Shown piece by piece: positions 1 through 6,167 of a stretch of DNA of 10,780 nucleotides (the first letter of the stretch is position 1; every line of letters starts with the position of its first letter). The notes under the pieces were generated by a model. It was not told where the DNA came from. It saw only the letters and a list, made by a program, of their open reading frames with translations, and did no database searches. The DNA comes from Spirosoma sp. (GTDB lineage: Bacteria; Bacteroidota; Bacteroidia; Cytophagales; Spirosomataceae). A program made the translations under genes and the position numbers. The DNA is taken from assembly GCA_025351545.1 (NCBI GenBank), contig JANXVQ010000502.1, positions 1 to 10,780 on the forward strand, read 5' to 3'.

Positions 1-164
1 CAGCCACCAAAATAACGATAAATAAGAACTTTGTTTACACCCGCGCGTTCTGCAACGGCATTGATACCAGCTTTTTCAGTGCCTCGTTCGGCCATTACTT
101 CGCCCATAGCGCGTAAAATACGCTCCATGGTCATCTGGCGGTTTCTACGCTTGACGACTTTCAT
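1..164 (-). CDS. TetR/AcrR-family transcriptional regulator, N-terminal part (cut by window edge)
   Basis: Reading the minus strand from the ATG at 164-162 gives 54 open codons that leave the window still open. The protein starts MKVVKRRNRQM and contains the typical TetR DNA-binding layout: a first helix (about residues 11-27, RILRAMGEVMAERG), then the helix-turn-helix INAVAERAGVNKVLIYRYF (residues 34-52), where the VLIYRYF recognition helix is close to the family's usual 'YYHF'-type ending. TetR proteins are cytoplasmic dimeric repressors that respond to a ligand through the C-terminal domain, which is missing here, so neither ligand nor target can be inferred. No gene lies next to it on the promoter side for over 600 bases, so a divergent target gene is not obvious. 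The family call is firm; the role is unknown. Confidence 0.85.
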   Translation of the reverse strand, partial: MKVVKRRNRQMTMERILRAMGEVMAERGTEKAGINAVAERAGVNKVLIYRYFGG

Positions 165-801
165 ATATTGGTCGTTTTTTGTTAAGAGGAGGAATAAATA
201 ACTATCTTTTGTACAGAATTTCGTCCCTGATTGAGGAGCCACTAATTAACCGTAGATACAAATATGGCTATTACCACTGATTGTTTCAAGCAATAAACCA
301 ATAAAAAATAAAAAAATAAAGATTCCAATGTACTTATTAGGCAACACTATCTCTGTCATACTATATTTTAGCAGTCGAGCCGCCAGTTATTTTTACGAAG
401 AAAATTAAATTACAATGACCATATTTTCACTCGTAAATACGTCATACCACAATGATATAATATTCATTTTCACTGTCTTAAACGCAGATTATAAGCTCAA
501 CAACAGCGGACTTCAGCTAAACTATAAACCGACAGCTTAAGCAATTAATTAGTCCAACAAAATAGCCGTATTTTTATAGTAAAAATGGTGTATGGTTTAT
601 GCGAATCTTTTTTTTGTTTTTGCTAACAGCATTAGCTTATTCAATAGTTTGACCTTCGCCCGGACGCTTACTTCGTCCGGTTTGTTTCTTGTAATCATTA
701 AAACGAGCGGAAAAGCCATTCTGGATGAGCCAAAAGTCGTAGCGGTTTTGAGTATAAAAAACCAAGCGGTGTATAAAGGCCGGTGAATCCTGAAACAGCC
801 T
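165..801. other. AT-rich intergenic gap without a convincing gene
   Basis: About 640 bases separate the TetR gene from the glycosyltransferase gene. Bases 165-640 are strongly AT-rich, with several A/T runs (for example around 300-320 and 607-616). Two opposite ORFs of about 65 codons exist here (592-786 plus, 637-834 minus). They overlap each other, resemble no family I know, and have no clear start signal, so I treat them as chance. The only structured element I see is a GC-rich hairpin at 660-680. An AGGAGG string at 188-193 on the plus strand has no start codon at useful distance. Confidence 0.6.
660..680 (+). terminator. GC-rich hairpin followed by T-rich tract
   Basis: CCGGACG at 660-666 pairs perfectly with CGTCCGG at 674-680 across a 7-base loop, and TTTGTTTCTT follows directly. 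On the plus strand this has the shape of an intrinsic terminator. No recognised plus-strand gene lies upstream, so it may end a small untracked transcript or be a decayed repeat. The structure is seen directly; the function is a guess. Confidence 0.35.
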
Positions 802-809
802 TATCTTTG
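802..809 (+). promoter_or_regulatory. Bacteroidota-type -7 promoter element (TATCTTTG)
   Basis: TATCTTTG matches the Bacteroidota -7 consensus TAnnTTTG exactly and lies 28 bases before the ATG at 838. I do not see a good TTG/TTTG -33 box at the usual distance of about 20 bases, so this is a partial match only. It would drive the glycosyltransferase-like gene. Confidence 0.45.
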
Positions 810-837
810 CCCCGTTTGTCGTCAATCGCTCCATTTC

Positions 838-1707
838 ATGAAAGTAGCCGGATTCAGTTTTATCCGAAATGCCATTCTTTTCGATTACCCCATTGTAGAA
901 GCCATTACGTCTGTCCTACCGTTGTGTGATGAATTTGTCGTTGCTGTCGGTGATTCGGACGACGATACGCTGGCGTTGATTCAAGCCATCCCCTCGGATA
1001 AAATCCGGATTATCCGCACCACCTGGGACCAGAGTTCGCTGGCGGGCGGACGCGTATTAGCGCAGGAAACCGATAAGGCTCTGGCGGCCATTTCGCCAGA
1101 TATGGACTGGGCATTTTACATCCAGGGCGATGAGGTGCTGCATGAGCAATACCTGCCCGTTGTTCGGGAAGCGATGCAGCAGTATTTCAATGATCCAACT
1201 GTAGAGGGATTGCTGTTTAATTATCTGCACTTCTACGGATCATATAGTTATGTAGGCGACTCCCGGCGGTGGTATCGTCGGGAAGTCCGGGTGATTCGGA
1301 ACACGGGAAATGTGGTTTCCTACAAAGACGCGCAAGGGTTTCGGACGCGCGATAACCACAAATTAGCAATAAAACTGATTGATGCCTACATCTATCATTA
1401 CGGCTGGGTAAAGCCCCCCGAAACACAAAAAAAACGGCTTCGCAACGCAAATCACTTCTGGAATACCAGCGAAACCATTGCCCAGGCCGAGGCCAGTGTT
1501 GACACGTTTGATTATAGCCAGATTGATTCACTAGCGCACTTTACGGGTATACATCCAGTCGTAATGCAGCCCCGTGTCGACCGGCTGAACTGGCCCTTCA
1601 CATTCGATACCAGCCAGAAACGCTATTCGCCAAGGGTGCGATTTCTGACATTTCTTGAAAAGCTAACGGGCTGGCGGATTGGCGAGTACAAGAACTATAA
1701 ATTATAA
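838..1707 (+). CDS. Glycosyltransferase family 2-like protein
   Basis: This 289-residue protein looks like a GT-A-fold sugar transferase. It begins with the usual beta strand and acceptor loop (MKVAGFSFIRNA, residues 1-12). YPIVEAITSVLPLCDEFVV (residues 17-35) follows, then the VGDSDDDT segment (37-44), which resembles the nucleotide-sugar-binding loop of GT2 enzymes. QGDE at 96-99 is the likely DXD-equivalent, metal-binding motif. There is no signal peptide or membrane segment, so it is probably cytoplasmic or peripheral. Donor and acceptor sugars cannot be read from the sequence. The ATG at 838 is chosen because the N-terminus matches the family there and a TATCTTTG element lies 28 bases upstream. 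It stands alone, so an LPS, exopolysaccharide or protein-glycosylation role is equally possible. The stop codon overlaps the first bases of the hairpin at 1706-1747. Confidence 0.8.
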   Translation: MKVAGFSFIRNAILFDYPIVEAITSVLPLCDEFVVAVGDSDDDTLALIQAIPSDKIRIIRTTWDQSSLAGGRVLAQETDKALAAISPDMDWAFYIQGDEVLHEQYLPVVREAMQQYFNDPTVEGLLFNYLHFYGSYSYVGDSRRWYRREVRVIRNTGNVVSYKDAQGFRTRDNHKLAIKLIDAYIYHYGWVKPPETQKKRLRNANHFWNTSETIAQAEASVDTFDYSQIDSLAHFTGIHPVVMQPRVDRLNWPFTFDTSQKRYSPRVRFLTFLEKLTGWRIGEYKNYKL

Positions 1708-1747
1708 TGCCTGTAGAAATGCAAAATCGTGCGTTTCTACAGGCATT
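1706..1747. repeat. Long perfect hairpin (18-bp stem) at the end of the glycosyltransferase gene
   Basis: The arm at 1706-1723 pairs with 1730-1747 over 18 positions with a single G-T wobble (1720/1733) and a six-base loop, AAATCG. The stem begins inside the TAA stop codon of the upstream gene. No T tract follows on the plus strand, so it is not a classical terminator, though it could stabilise or end the mRNA. Its core (GTAGAAATGCA...TGCGTTTCTAC) resembles the repeat at 1842-1864 (GTAGAGACGCA...TGCGTCTC on the minus strand), so it is probably a diverged member of the same palindromic repeat family. Confidence 0.75.
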
Positions 1748-1763
1748 AGCCAAAACTATACGG

Positions 1764-1858
1764 GATATGAGACGTAATTATTTGAGATATGAGACGCAAT
1801 TATGCGTGATATGAGACGCAATTATGCATGATATGAGATATGAGACGCAATTATGCGT
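1764..1858. repeat. Short tandem array of about 22-bp palindrome-containing units
   Basis: Four successive units share the pattern GATATGAGACGCAATTATGCGT. They are 1764-1783 (degenerate, GACGTAATTATTT), 1786-1807 (complete), 1808-1829 (one change, TGCAT) and 1837-1858 (complete). The last is preceded by an extra GATATGA at 1830-1836. Each good unit contains the small inverted repeat ACGCA-ATTA-TGCGT, so the array could form several alternative hairpins. It fills the gap between two convergent genes and has no coding potential that I trust. Confidence 0.85.
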
Positions 1859-1861
1859 CTC
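1842..1861 (-). terminator. Palindromic hairpin just after the TIM-barrel gene
   Basis: GAGACGCA at 1842-1849 pairs perfectly with TGCGTCTC at 1854-1861 around the loop ATTA. On the minus strand this hairpin begins eight bases after the stop codon of the gene ending at 1869. No T tract follows, so termination is possible but not shown. It is the last, most complete palindrome of the tandem array, extended on one side by CTCTAC (1859-1864). Confidence 0.5.
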
Positions 1862-1868
1862 TACATAT

Positions 1869-2750
1869 TTACACGTCACACAGTAATACCGCTTCTTTGA
1901 GGCTCGTGAGTGGATCGCGTTGGGGAATAAACTCCTGCGCCACATACCCTTTGAAACCGGTGTCGACAATGGCCCGCATGATAGCCGGATAATATAGCTC
2001 CTGCGATTCATCTATTTCGTTCCGGCCAGGATTGCCACCTGTATGGTAATGGCCGAAATATTTATTGTTCTCGCGGATGGTGCGAATGATGTCACCTTCC
2101 ATGATTTGCATGTGGTAGATATCGTACAACAGCTTGAAATTCTCCGAGCCTGTCCGCTTGCAAAGCTCAACACCCCAGGCAGAATGATCGCACATATAAT
2201 CTTTGTGATTCACTTTGCTATTGAGCAGTTCCATAATCATGGTGATACCGTACTTTTCGGCACTTGGCATCAAGCGTTTCAACCCAACTGCGCAGTTTTC
2301 CAAGCCCTCTTCGTTGCTCATTCCCTTGCGGTTTCCCGAAAAACAGATAACTGACGTCAGCCCTGCTTCTTTCAACTTCGGGAAAATGGCTTCATAGCTA
2401 GCAACTAACTCGTCGTGAAACTTTGGGTTGTTAAATCCATCGGCAATACCTTTTCCGGCCCCTTGCGGCATGGCACAGGTCAGACCGTATTTTTTCAACA
2501 CGGGCCATTCCTCAGGGCCGGTCAAATCAATTGATTTGATGCCCATTTCTTTAGCTGCCTTGCAGAGATCTTCGAGCGGTATTTTGCTGTAACACCAGCG
2601 GCAAACCGAATGATTGATGCGCCCCTTGAGCATGGGGGCTGCTTGTTCAGGCTGAGTCATTGAGCGAGCAAAAGAATCAGTCAGCACGGGTAACGTCAGC
2701 GCGGTACCAGTCAGAGTTTTCAGAGCCGTTCGGCGGGAGTATGGTTTCAT
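1869..2750 (-). CDS. Tat-exported sugar phosphate isomerase/epimerase-like TIM-barrel protein (hydroxypyruvate isomerase-like)
   Basis: The 293-residue protein starts MKPYSRRTALKTLTGTAL. SRRTALK (residues 5-11) is a good twin-arginine motif and a hydrophobic stretch follows to about residue 29, so export of the folded protein is expected. The rest is an AP-endonuclease-2-type TIM barrel (xylose isomerase-like superfamily). Likely metal ligands are E174 (MELLNS), D210 (LLYDIYHMQ), H236 in GHYHTGGNPGRNE (233-245) and E273 (AQEF). That arrangement matches hydroxypyruvate isomerase-like and epimerase families. The start at 2750 is preferred over an in-frame ATG at 2780 because it puts the Tat motif at the usual place. 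It lies 85 bases downstream of the DUF1080 gene on the same strand and is probably co-transcribed with it. In Bacteroides, relatives of both families act in a 3-keto-glycoside route, so this protein may epimerise or cleave an oxidised sugar. The exact reaction is not known. Confidence 0.87.
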   Translation of the reverse strand: MKPYSRRTALKTLTGTALTLPVLTDSFARSMTQPEQAAPMLKGRINHSVCRWCYSKIPLEDLCKAAKEMGIKSIDLTGPEEWPVLKKYGLTCAMPQGAGKGIADGFNNPKFHDELVASYEAIFPKLKEAGLTSVICFSGNRKGMSNEEGLENCAVGLKRLMPSAEKYGITMIMELLNSKVNHKDYMCDHSAWGVELCKRTGSENFKLLYDIYHMQIMEGDIIRTIRENNKYFGHYHTGGNPGRNEIDESQELYYPAIMRAIVDTGFKGYVAQEFIPQRDPLTSLKEAVLLCDV

Positions 2751-2762
2751 ACAGTTTTGAAT

Positions 2763-2827
2763 GATAGACTGATAGATCAATAGACTAGTTTATGGGCAAA
2801 GCCACTTAGTTAGTTTATCAGTCTATC
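2763..2827. repeat. 12-bp inverted repeat in the intercistronic gap
   Basis: GATAGACTGATA at 2763-2774 is perfectly repeated in inverse at 2816-2827, with 41 bases between. A third partial copy, ATAGACT, lies within the spacer near 2780-2787. The two arms bracket most of the gap between the DUF1080 and TIM-barrel genes. In the mRNA this could form a stem-loop that protects or separates the two cistrons, or on DNA a pair of regulator sites. Function is not shown. Confidence 0.6.
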
Positions 2828-2835
2828 GGTCAAAA

Positions 2836-3615
2836 TTATAATTCGCGAATTCGAATATTACGAAACCAAACCTTGTTGCCGTGATCCTGTAAGGCAATAT
2901 GACCGGTGTCATATTTACCAAAGCCTTCCCAACCCTTAAATTTACTCTCTGATACCATTTTATCCCATTCAGGCCCACTGGTTGGATACTCGGCAGTTTT
3001 TTTGCCGTTCAGAAACTGCTCCGCTTTGCCATTGTTGATAACCAGACGGGCTTTGTTCCATTCACCAGCCGGTTTAGCCGCGCCAAGCGTTACAGGCTTT
3101 TGAAGATCGTAAAGCGACCCAGCCGTACGGTTGTTGTCACGGCCCTGTTTAGCGTCAGGATGCCGCTCATTATCAAGGACCTGCATTTCAGGCCCGGTCT
3201 GATAAGTAGCTTTGTATTTAGGATCTTCGTGGACATGGAAAATAATACCACTGTTTCCGCCTTCGGCAATTTTCCACTCAATTTCCAACTCAAAATTGCC
3301 GTATTCTTTGTCGGTTACCAGATCGCCAACGCCACCCGATACCAAGTGAATAGCGCCATCATTGACTGTCCATTTGTCGGCCACAGGCTGGCCTGCCTTT
3401 AAGTACGTGTGCCATCCGGCCAAGGTTTTTCCATCGAAAAGATTTTCCCATTTGCCTTTTTTCAGCAAATGGTCGGGTTGGGTAACGGATGGGTTGTGCG
3501 GATTACTGATAGCACTGGCACAATTGACGTTGAGCGTCAGGGTAAGGGCCAGCAGACCAACAGCTAGTTGTGGCCGAAACGTAGTTCCGTTTGCTGGAAA
3601 ACGCAGATAGTTCAT
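2836..3615 (-). CDS. Exported DUF1080 protein (3-keto-disaccharide hydrolase family)
   Basis: This 259-residue protein has an N-terminal signal (hydrophobic segment residues about 16-30, likely cleavage after CASA near residue 35) and then one DUF1080 domain. Family landmarks are WENLFDGKTLAGWH (56-69), GNFELEIEWKIAEGGNSGI (106-124), GPEMQVLDN (141-149) and the C-terminal GHIALQDHG...VWFRNI (238-254). DUF1080 proteins have a jelly-roll, lectin-like fold. Characterised members act on 3-keto-glycosides, so a periplasmic role in breaking down oxidised disaccharides or glycosides is likely; the substrate is unknown. A cysteine at residue 32 is near the signal end, but LNVNC is not a good lipobox, so signal peptidase I cleavage is favoured. 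It precedes the Tat-exported TIM-barrel gene on the same strand, and the two probably form an operon. No glucoside 3-dehydrogenase (Gfo/Idh/MocA) gene is in the window. Confidence 0.88.
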   Translation of the reverse strand: MNYLRFPANGTTFRPQLAVGLLALTLTLNVNCASAISNPHNPSVTQPDHLLKKGKWENLFDGKTLAGWHTYLKAGQPVADKWTVNDGAIHLVSGGVGDLVTDKEYGNFELEIEWKIAEGGNSGIIFHVHEDPKYKATYQTGPEMQVLDNERHPDAKQGRDNNRTAGSLYDLQKPVTLGAAKPAGEWNKARLVINNGKAEQFLNGKKTAEYPTSGPEWDKMVSESKFKGWEGFGKYDTGHIALQDHGNKVWFRNIRIREL

Positions 3616-3779
3616 AGGTAAGTAACGTTAGGATTTTGTCGGGACAATAGTACTAAAAAAAAAGCGTACCCAGTACGTTTACGAAATATTTACACTTGTG
3701 CTCGCTTCAGTGCAATCTTAGGCAGTCTAGATCTGTTGGATTAATGCAACACGGCTTTGAGCTGCATACTATGCACATC
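3616..3779. promoter_or_regulatory. Divergent promoter region between the DUF1080 and MoeB-like genes
   Basis: This 164-base gap holds the start signals of two genes that point away from each other. On the minus strand, TACTATTG (3652-3645) is one mismatch from the Bacteroidota -7 consensus and lies 29 bases before the DUF1080 ATG. On the plus strand, TACACTTG (3691-3698) is also one mismatch away and lies 81 bases before the MoeB-like ATG. A run of nine A (3655-3663) and a small inverted repeat CGTAC-CCA-GTACG (3665-3677) sit between them. Read on the minus strand, the repeat is followed by nine T, terminator-like but with only a 5-bp stem. All these assignments are tentative. Confidence 0.35.
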
Positions 3780-4919
3780 ATGGAAGCAACAACGTTAATA
3801 CCCTCAGAAGAACAACGCTATCAGAAACACTTAAATTTACCCGAAATTGGCACAAAAGGCCAGTTACGGCTCAAAAACGCTCGTGTATTAGTGGTAGGTG
3901 CCGGTGGGCTGGGATGCCCCGTACTGCTATATCTCACGGCAGCGGGTGTAGGAACCATTGGTGTTATTGACCCGGATGTGGTAGACTTGAGCAACCTGCA
4001 ACGCCAGGTGCTATACACCACCGATGAAGTGGGCAAGCCAAAAGCCAAAGTGGCGGTTAATCATCTGAATCGGCTCAATCCCGACCTGACGTTCGACACT
4101 TATGCAATGGCCTTGGACATCGGCAACGCCCGCTCCATCATCGACGCGTATGATATTGTGGTAGATTGTACCGACAATTTTAAAGTACGTTATTTAGTCA
4201 ATGACGTTTGTGTTACCCTTGGTAAACCGTTTGTCTATGGGGCGATTTACCGTTTTGAGGGGCAGGTAGCCGTACTGAACGCTGACCTCGGCGACGGTCG
4301 GCGGGGACCAACGTACCGGTGTCTTTTCCCCGAATATCCGAACGAAATCGAAATTCCAAACTGCAACGATACGGGGGTTTTAGGTGTGTTGCCGGGTGTT
4401 ATCGGCACCTACCAGGCCAACGAAGTTATTAAACTGATTACGGGTATTGGCCAGTCGCTGAGTGAGCACCTGCTCATGGTGGACTTGCTCAGTATGAACC
4501 AGCAGAAAATTAAAACCAAACGCCGGGGCAATGCCGAGGAGCTAGCCCAAGAGGGGTTAACATCAGCCGGCGCACGACCCATTCCCGGCGCATCGGGTCC
4601 GCAGACAATATCCGTTCAGGAACTGGCCGACCGACTAGCATTGGGAGACGATATCTTCCTGTTAGACGTTCGCGAACGTCCTGAATACGAACTCTGTCAT
4701 TTGGAGGGAGCCATACTGATTCCGGTCGGTATGATTCCCAATAACCGCAAACGTATTCCAACAGACAAACCCGTTATTGTTTACTGTCACCACGGCATCC
4801 GTTCGGCCAATGTTATTCAGTATTTATATGCACAGGGCGGCCTGACAAATCTGTACAATCTCGAAGGAGGCATCAACGCCTGGGCGCGGGATATTGAACC
4901 CGAAATGGCGGTCTATTGA
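3780..4919 (+). CDS. MoeB/ThiF/HesA-family adenylyltransferase with C-terminal rhodanese domain
   Basis: The 379-residue protein has an E1-like adenylation domain (about residues 10-250) and a rhodanese domain (about 275-375), the layout of eukaryotic MOCS3/Uba4. Visible motifs are the nucleotide-binding GAGGLG (40-45), D64 and R75 (LQRQ) of the ATP site, DCTDN (129-133), and C195 in PNCNDTGVLGVLPG, at the position of the conserved catalytic cysteine. The rhodanese loop is CHHGIRS with persulfide cysteine C336. Such enzymes adenylate the C-terminal glycine of a ubiquitin-like carrier (MoaD or ThiS) and pass sulfur to it, in molybdopterin, thiamine or tRNA thiolation pathways. No carrier gene is nearby, so the pathway is open. 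The usual CxxC zinc pairs are not intact: TYRC (178-181) keeps one cysteine and no later CxxC is present. The start at 3780 fits the family; in-frame ATGs at 3744 and 3771 are alternatives. Confidence 0.9.
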   Translation: MEATTLIPSEEQRYQKHLNLPEIGTKGQLRLKNARVLVVGAGGLGCPVLLYLTAAGVGTIGVIDPDVVDLSNLQRQVLYTTDEVGKPKAKVAVNHLNRLNPDLTFDTYAMALDIGNARSIIDAYDIVVDCTDNFKVRYLVNDVCVTLGKPFVYGAIYRFEGQVAVLNADLGDGRRGPTYRCLFPEYPNEIEIPNCNDTGVLGVLPGVIGTYQANEVIKLITGIGQSLSEHLLMVDLLSMNQQKIKTKRRGNAEELAQEGLTSAGARPIPGASGPQTISVQELADRLALGDDIFLLDVRERPEYELCHLEGAILIPVGMIPNNRKRIPTDKPVIVYCHHGIRSANVIQYLYAQGGLTNLYNLEGGINAWARDIEPEMAVY

Positions 4920-4991
4920 TCGGCTCAGAAATAACTACACGACTCATAAAGCGATAAGCCTTTTACGAATCATTCACATCGGTTTCCACGA

Positions 4992-5016
4992 AACTCCGTT
5001 ACTTTGTAGCGGAGTT
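4992..5016. terminator. 11-bp stem hairpin downstream of the MoeB-like gene
   Basis: AACTCCGTTAC (4992-5002) pairs with GTAGCGGAGTT (5006-5016) with one G-T wobble and a TTT loop, followed by CTTTT. It lies 72 bases after the MoeB-like stop, and as a short T tract follows it may be its terminator. The same bases contain TTACTTTG (4999-5006), one mismatch from the -7 promoter consensus, which could drive the flippase-like gene. The hairpin is clear; which role it plays is not. Confidence 0.5.
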
Positions 5017-5025
5017 CTTTTATGT

Positions 5026-5047
5026 AACGCGGCTCAAAAGCCGTGTT
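5026..5047 (+). repeat. Second hairpin in the leader of the flippase-like gene
   Basis: AACGCGGCT (5026-5034) pairs with AGCCGTGTT (5039-5047) over nine positions, one of them a G-T wobble, with the loop CAAA. It stands ten bases after the hairpin at 4992-5016 and 42 bases before the ATG at 5090. If transcription starts near 5010, it would be the main structure of the 5' leader. No riboswitch class is recognised. Confidence 0.4.
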
Positions 5048-5089
5048 GAATTGCCCACAAACGCCATTTTCCAGCCATTTTACACGTAT

Positions 5090-6151
5090 ATGAATCTGAA
5101 AAATATCCTTAAATACCTTATCTCGCTGGCTATTGCCGGTGGGTTGCTCTGGTTTACATTCCAGCAAAGTCACTTAGACGCGGCTGATCTATGGCAAAAA
5201 ATAAAGGGCGCTGATTATCGTTGGGTGTTGGTTTCGGCGGTCTTCACAATTATAGCGCACTGGAGCCGGGCCGAACGGTGGCGTATTTTGCTGGAACCCG
5301 TGGTAACGCAGCGTCCCACCTCACTCGACACAACAGTAAGTGTTTTGACGGGTTATTTAGCCAACCTGGCGCTGCCCCGAGCGGGTGAATTTGTCCGTTG
5401 TGGAACCCTTTTTCGTCTATCCGGCGTACCCGTCAATGTCAGTTTTGGGGCGGTCGTAGCCGAGCGGCTATTCGATTTGCTGATGCTGGTGCTGCTTTTA
5501 GCCGCTACGTTCGTTCTGGAATTTGATCGTATCAGCCAGTTCTTCATGGATTTCCTGGGCAATAAACTACCCAAAGCAGGCACAGTTTCGAGCGGATCAG
5601 GTGTGTTGCTGCTGATCGGGGCAGTGCTGTTGGGACTAGCATCAGTAAGCTGGTTTTTATTCAACCGATACCGGGAAGCCTTAGGCAAACATCCGCTTTA
5701 CCAGAAAGTCAGTGGTTTTCTAAAGGGTTTGCTGGATGGGCTACTAAGCGTTCGTAAAATACGCAGGCCGGGGGCTTTTGTATTCCATACATTGCTCATC
5801 TGGACCATGTATTACCTAATGTCCTACACCTTATTCTTTGCCATGCCAGCTACCGAAAACCTCGGGCCATTGGCCGGTCTGACGATACTAATGGTTGGCA
5901 CACTCGGTATGGCGGCTCCAACACCGGGAGGTATCGGTTCATTTCACCTGCTGGTTGGCCAGGTAGCCCTGCTTTATGGTCTGACAAGTCAGGATGGGCA
6001 AGTATTGGCCACATTCATTCATGGTGTGTCAACGCTCATGATTATCATTCTGGGTATTTTCTCCTTATTATTTGTATTGTTCCGTCGCAATAAATTAACC
6101 GCTGAACCTGACGTTCTGGACGATCCAAAAGCCTTAAAACTGGAGCAGTAA
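5090..6151 (+). CDS. Flippase-like integral membrane protein (LPG_synthase_TM / UPF0104 family)
   Basis: The 353-residue protein is very hydrophobic, with about seven or eight membrane segments (for example residues 7-23, 45-57, 127-143, 170-191, 230-250, 260-275 and 308-331). Family landmarks are LPRAGEFVRC (95-104) and APTPGGIGSFH (276-286), the signature loops of the membrane part of MprF-like proteins. It lacks the soluble aminoacyl-phosphatidylglycerol synthase domain of MprF, so it would act only in membrane lipid or glycolipid translocation; substrates of such stand-alone members are mostly unknown. The start at 5090 (MNLKNILKYLI) is chosen over an in-frame ATG at 5051 because the extra 13 residues add nothing family-like and would read into the leader. 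The stop lies 16 bases before rfaE2, so the two are probably one operon, which suggests a role in envelope or LPS building. Confidence 0.87.
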   Translation: MNLKNILKYLISLAIAGGLLWFTFQQSHLDAADLWQKIKGADYRWVLVSAVFTIIAHWSRAERWRILLEPVVTQRPTSLDTTVSVLTGYLANLALPRAGEFVRCGTLFRLSGVPVNVSFGAVVAERLFDLLMLVLLLAATFVLEFDRISQFFMDFLGNKLPKAGTVSSGSGVLLLIGAVLLGLASVSWFLFNRYREALGKHPLYQKVSGFLKGLLDGLLSVRKIRRPGAFVFHTLLIWTMYYLMSYTLFFAMPATENLGPLAGLTILMVGTLGMAAPTPGGIGSFHLLVGQVALLYGLTSQDGQVLATFIHGVSTLMIIILGIFSLLFVLFRRNKLTAEPDVLDDPKALKLEQ

Positions 6152-6167
6152 CGTACCATTTTCTTTT

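Noticed and set aside
185..193. AAGAGGAGG resembling a strong ribosome binding site on the plus strand
   Set aside because: No start codon follows within useful distance, and this phylum seldom uses Shine-Dalgarno sites.
592..834. Two opposite ORFs of about 65 codons (592-786 plus and 637-834 minus)
   Set aside because: They overlap each other, show no family features, and the minus one covers the promoter-like element of the glycosyltransferase gene.
1778..2011. 77-codon minus-strand ORF across the repeat array
   Set aside because: Its C-terminus is just the translated tandem repeat (repeated HNCVSYL-type text) and the rest shadows the TIM-barrel gene.
3655..3677. Minus-strand terminator (CGTAC-TGG-GTACG followed by nine T) upstream of the DUF1080 gene
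   Set aside because: The stem has only five pairs and there is no upstream minus-strand gene to terminate, so it is noted only as part of the divergent region.
3696..3779. N-terminal extension of the MoeB-like protein back to a TTG at 3696
   Set aside because: The extra residues are unlike the family and rely on a rare start codon; ATGs at 3744, 3771 and 3780 are available.
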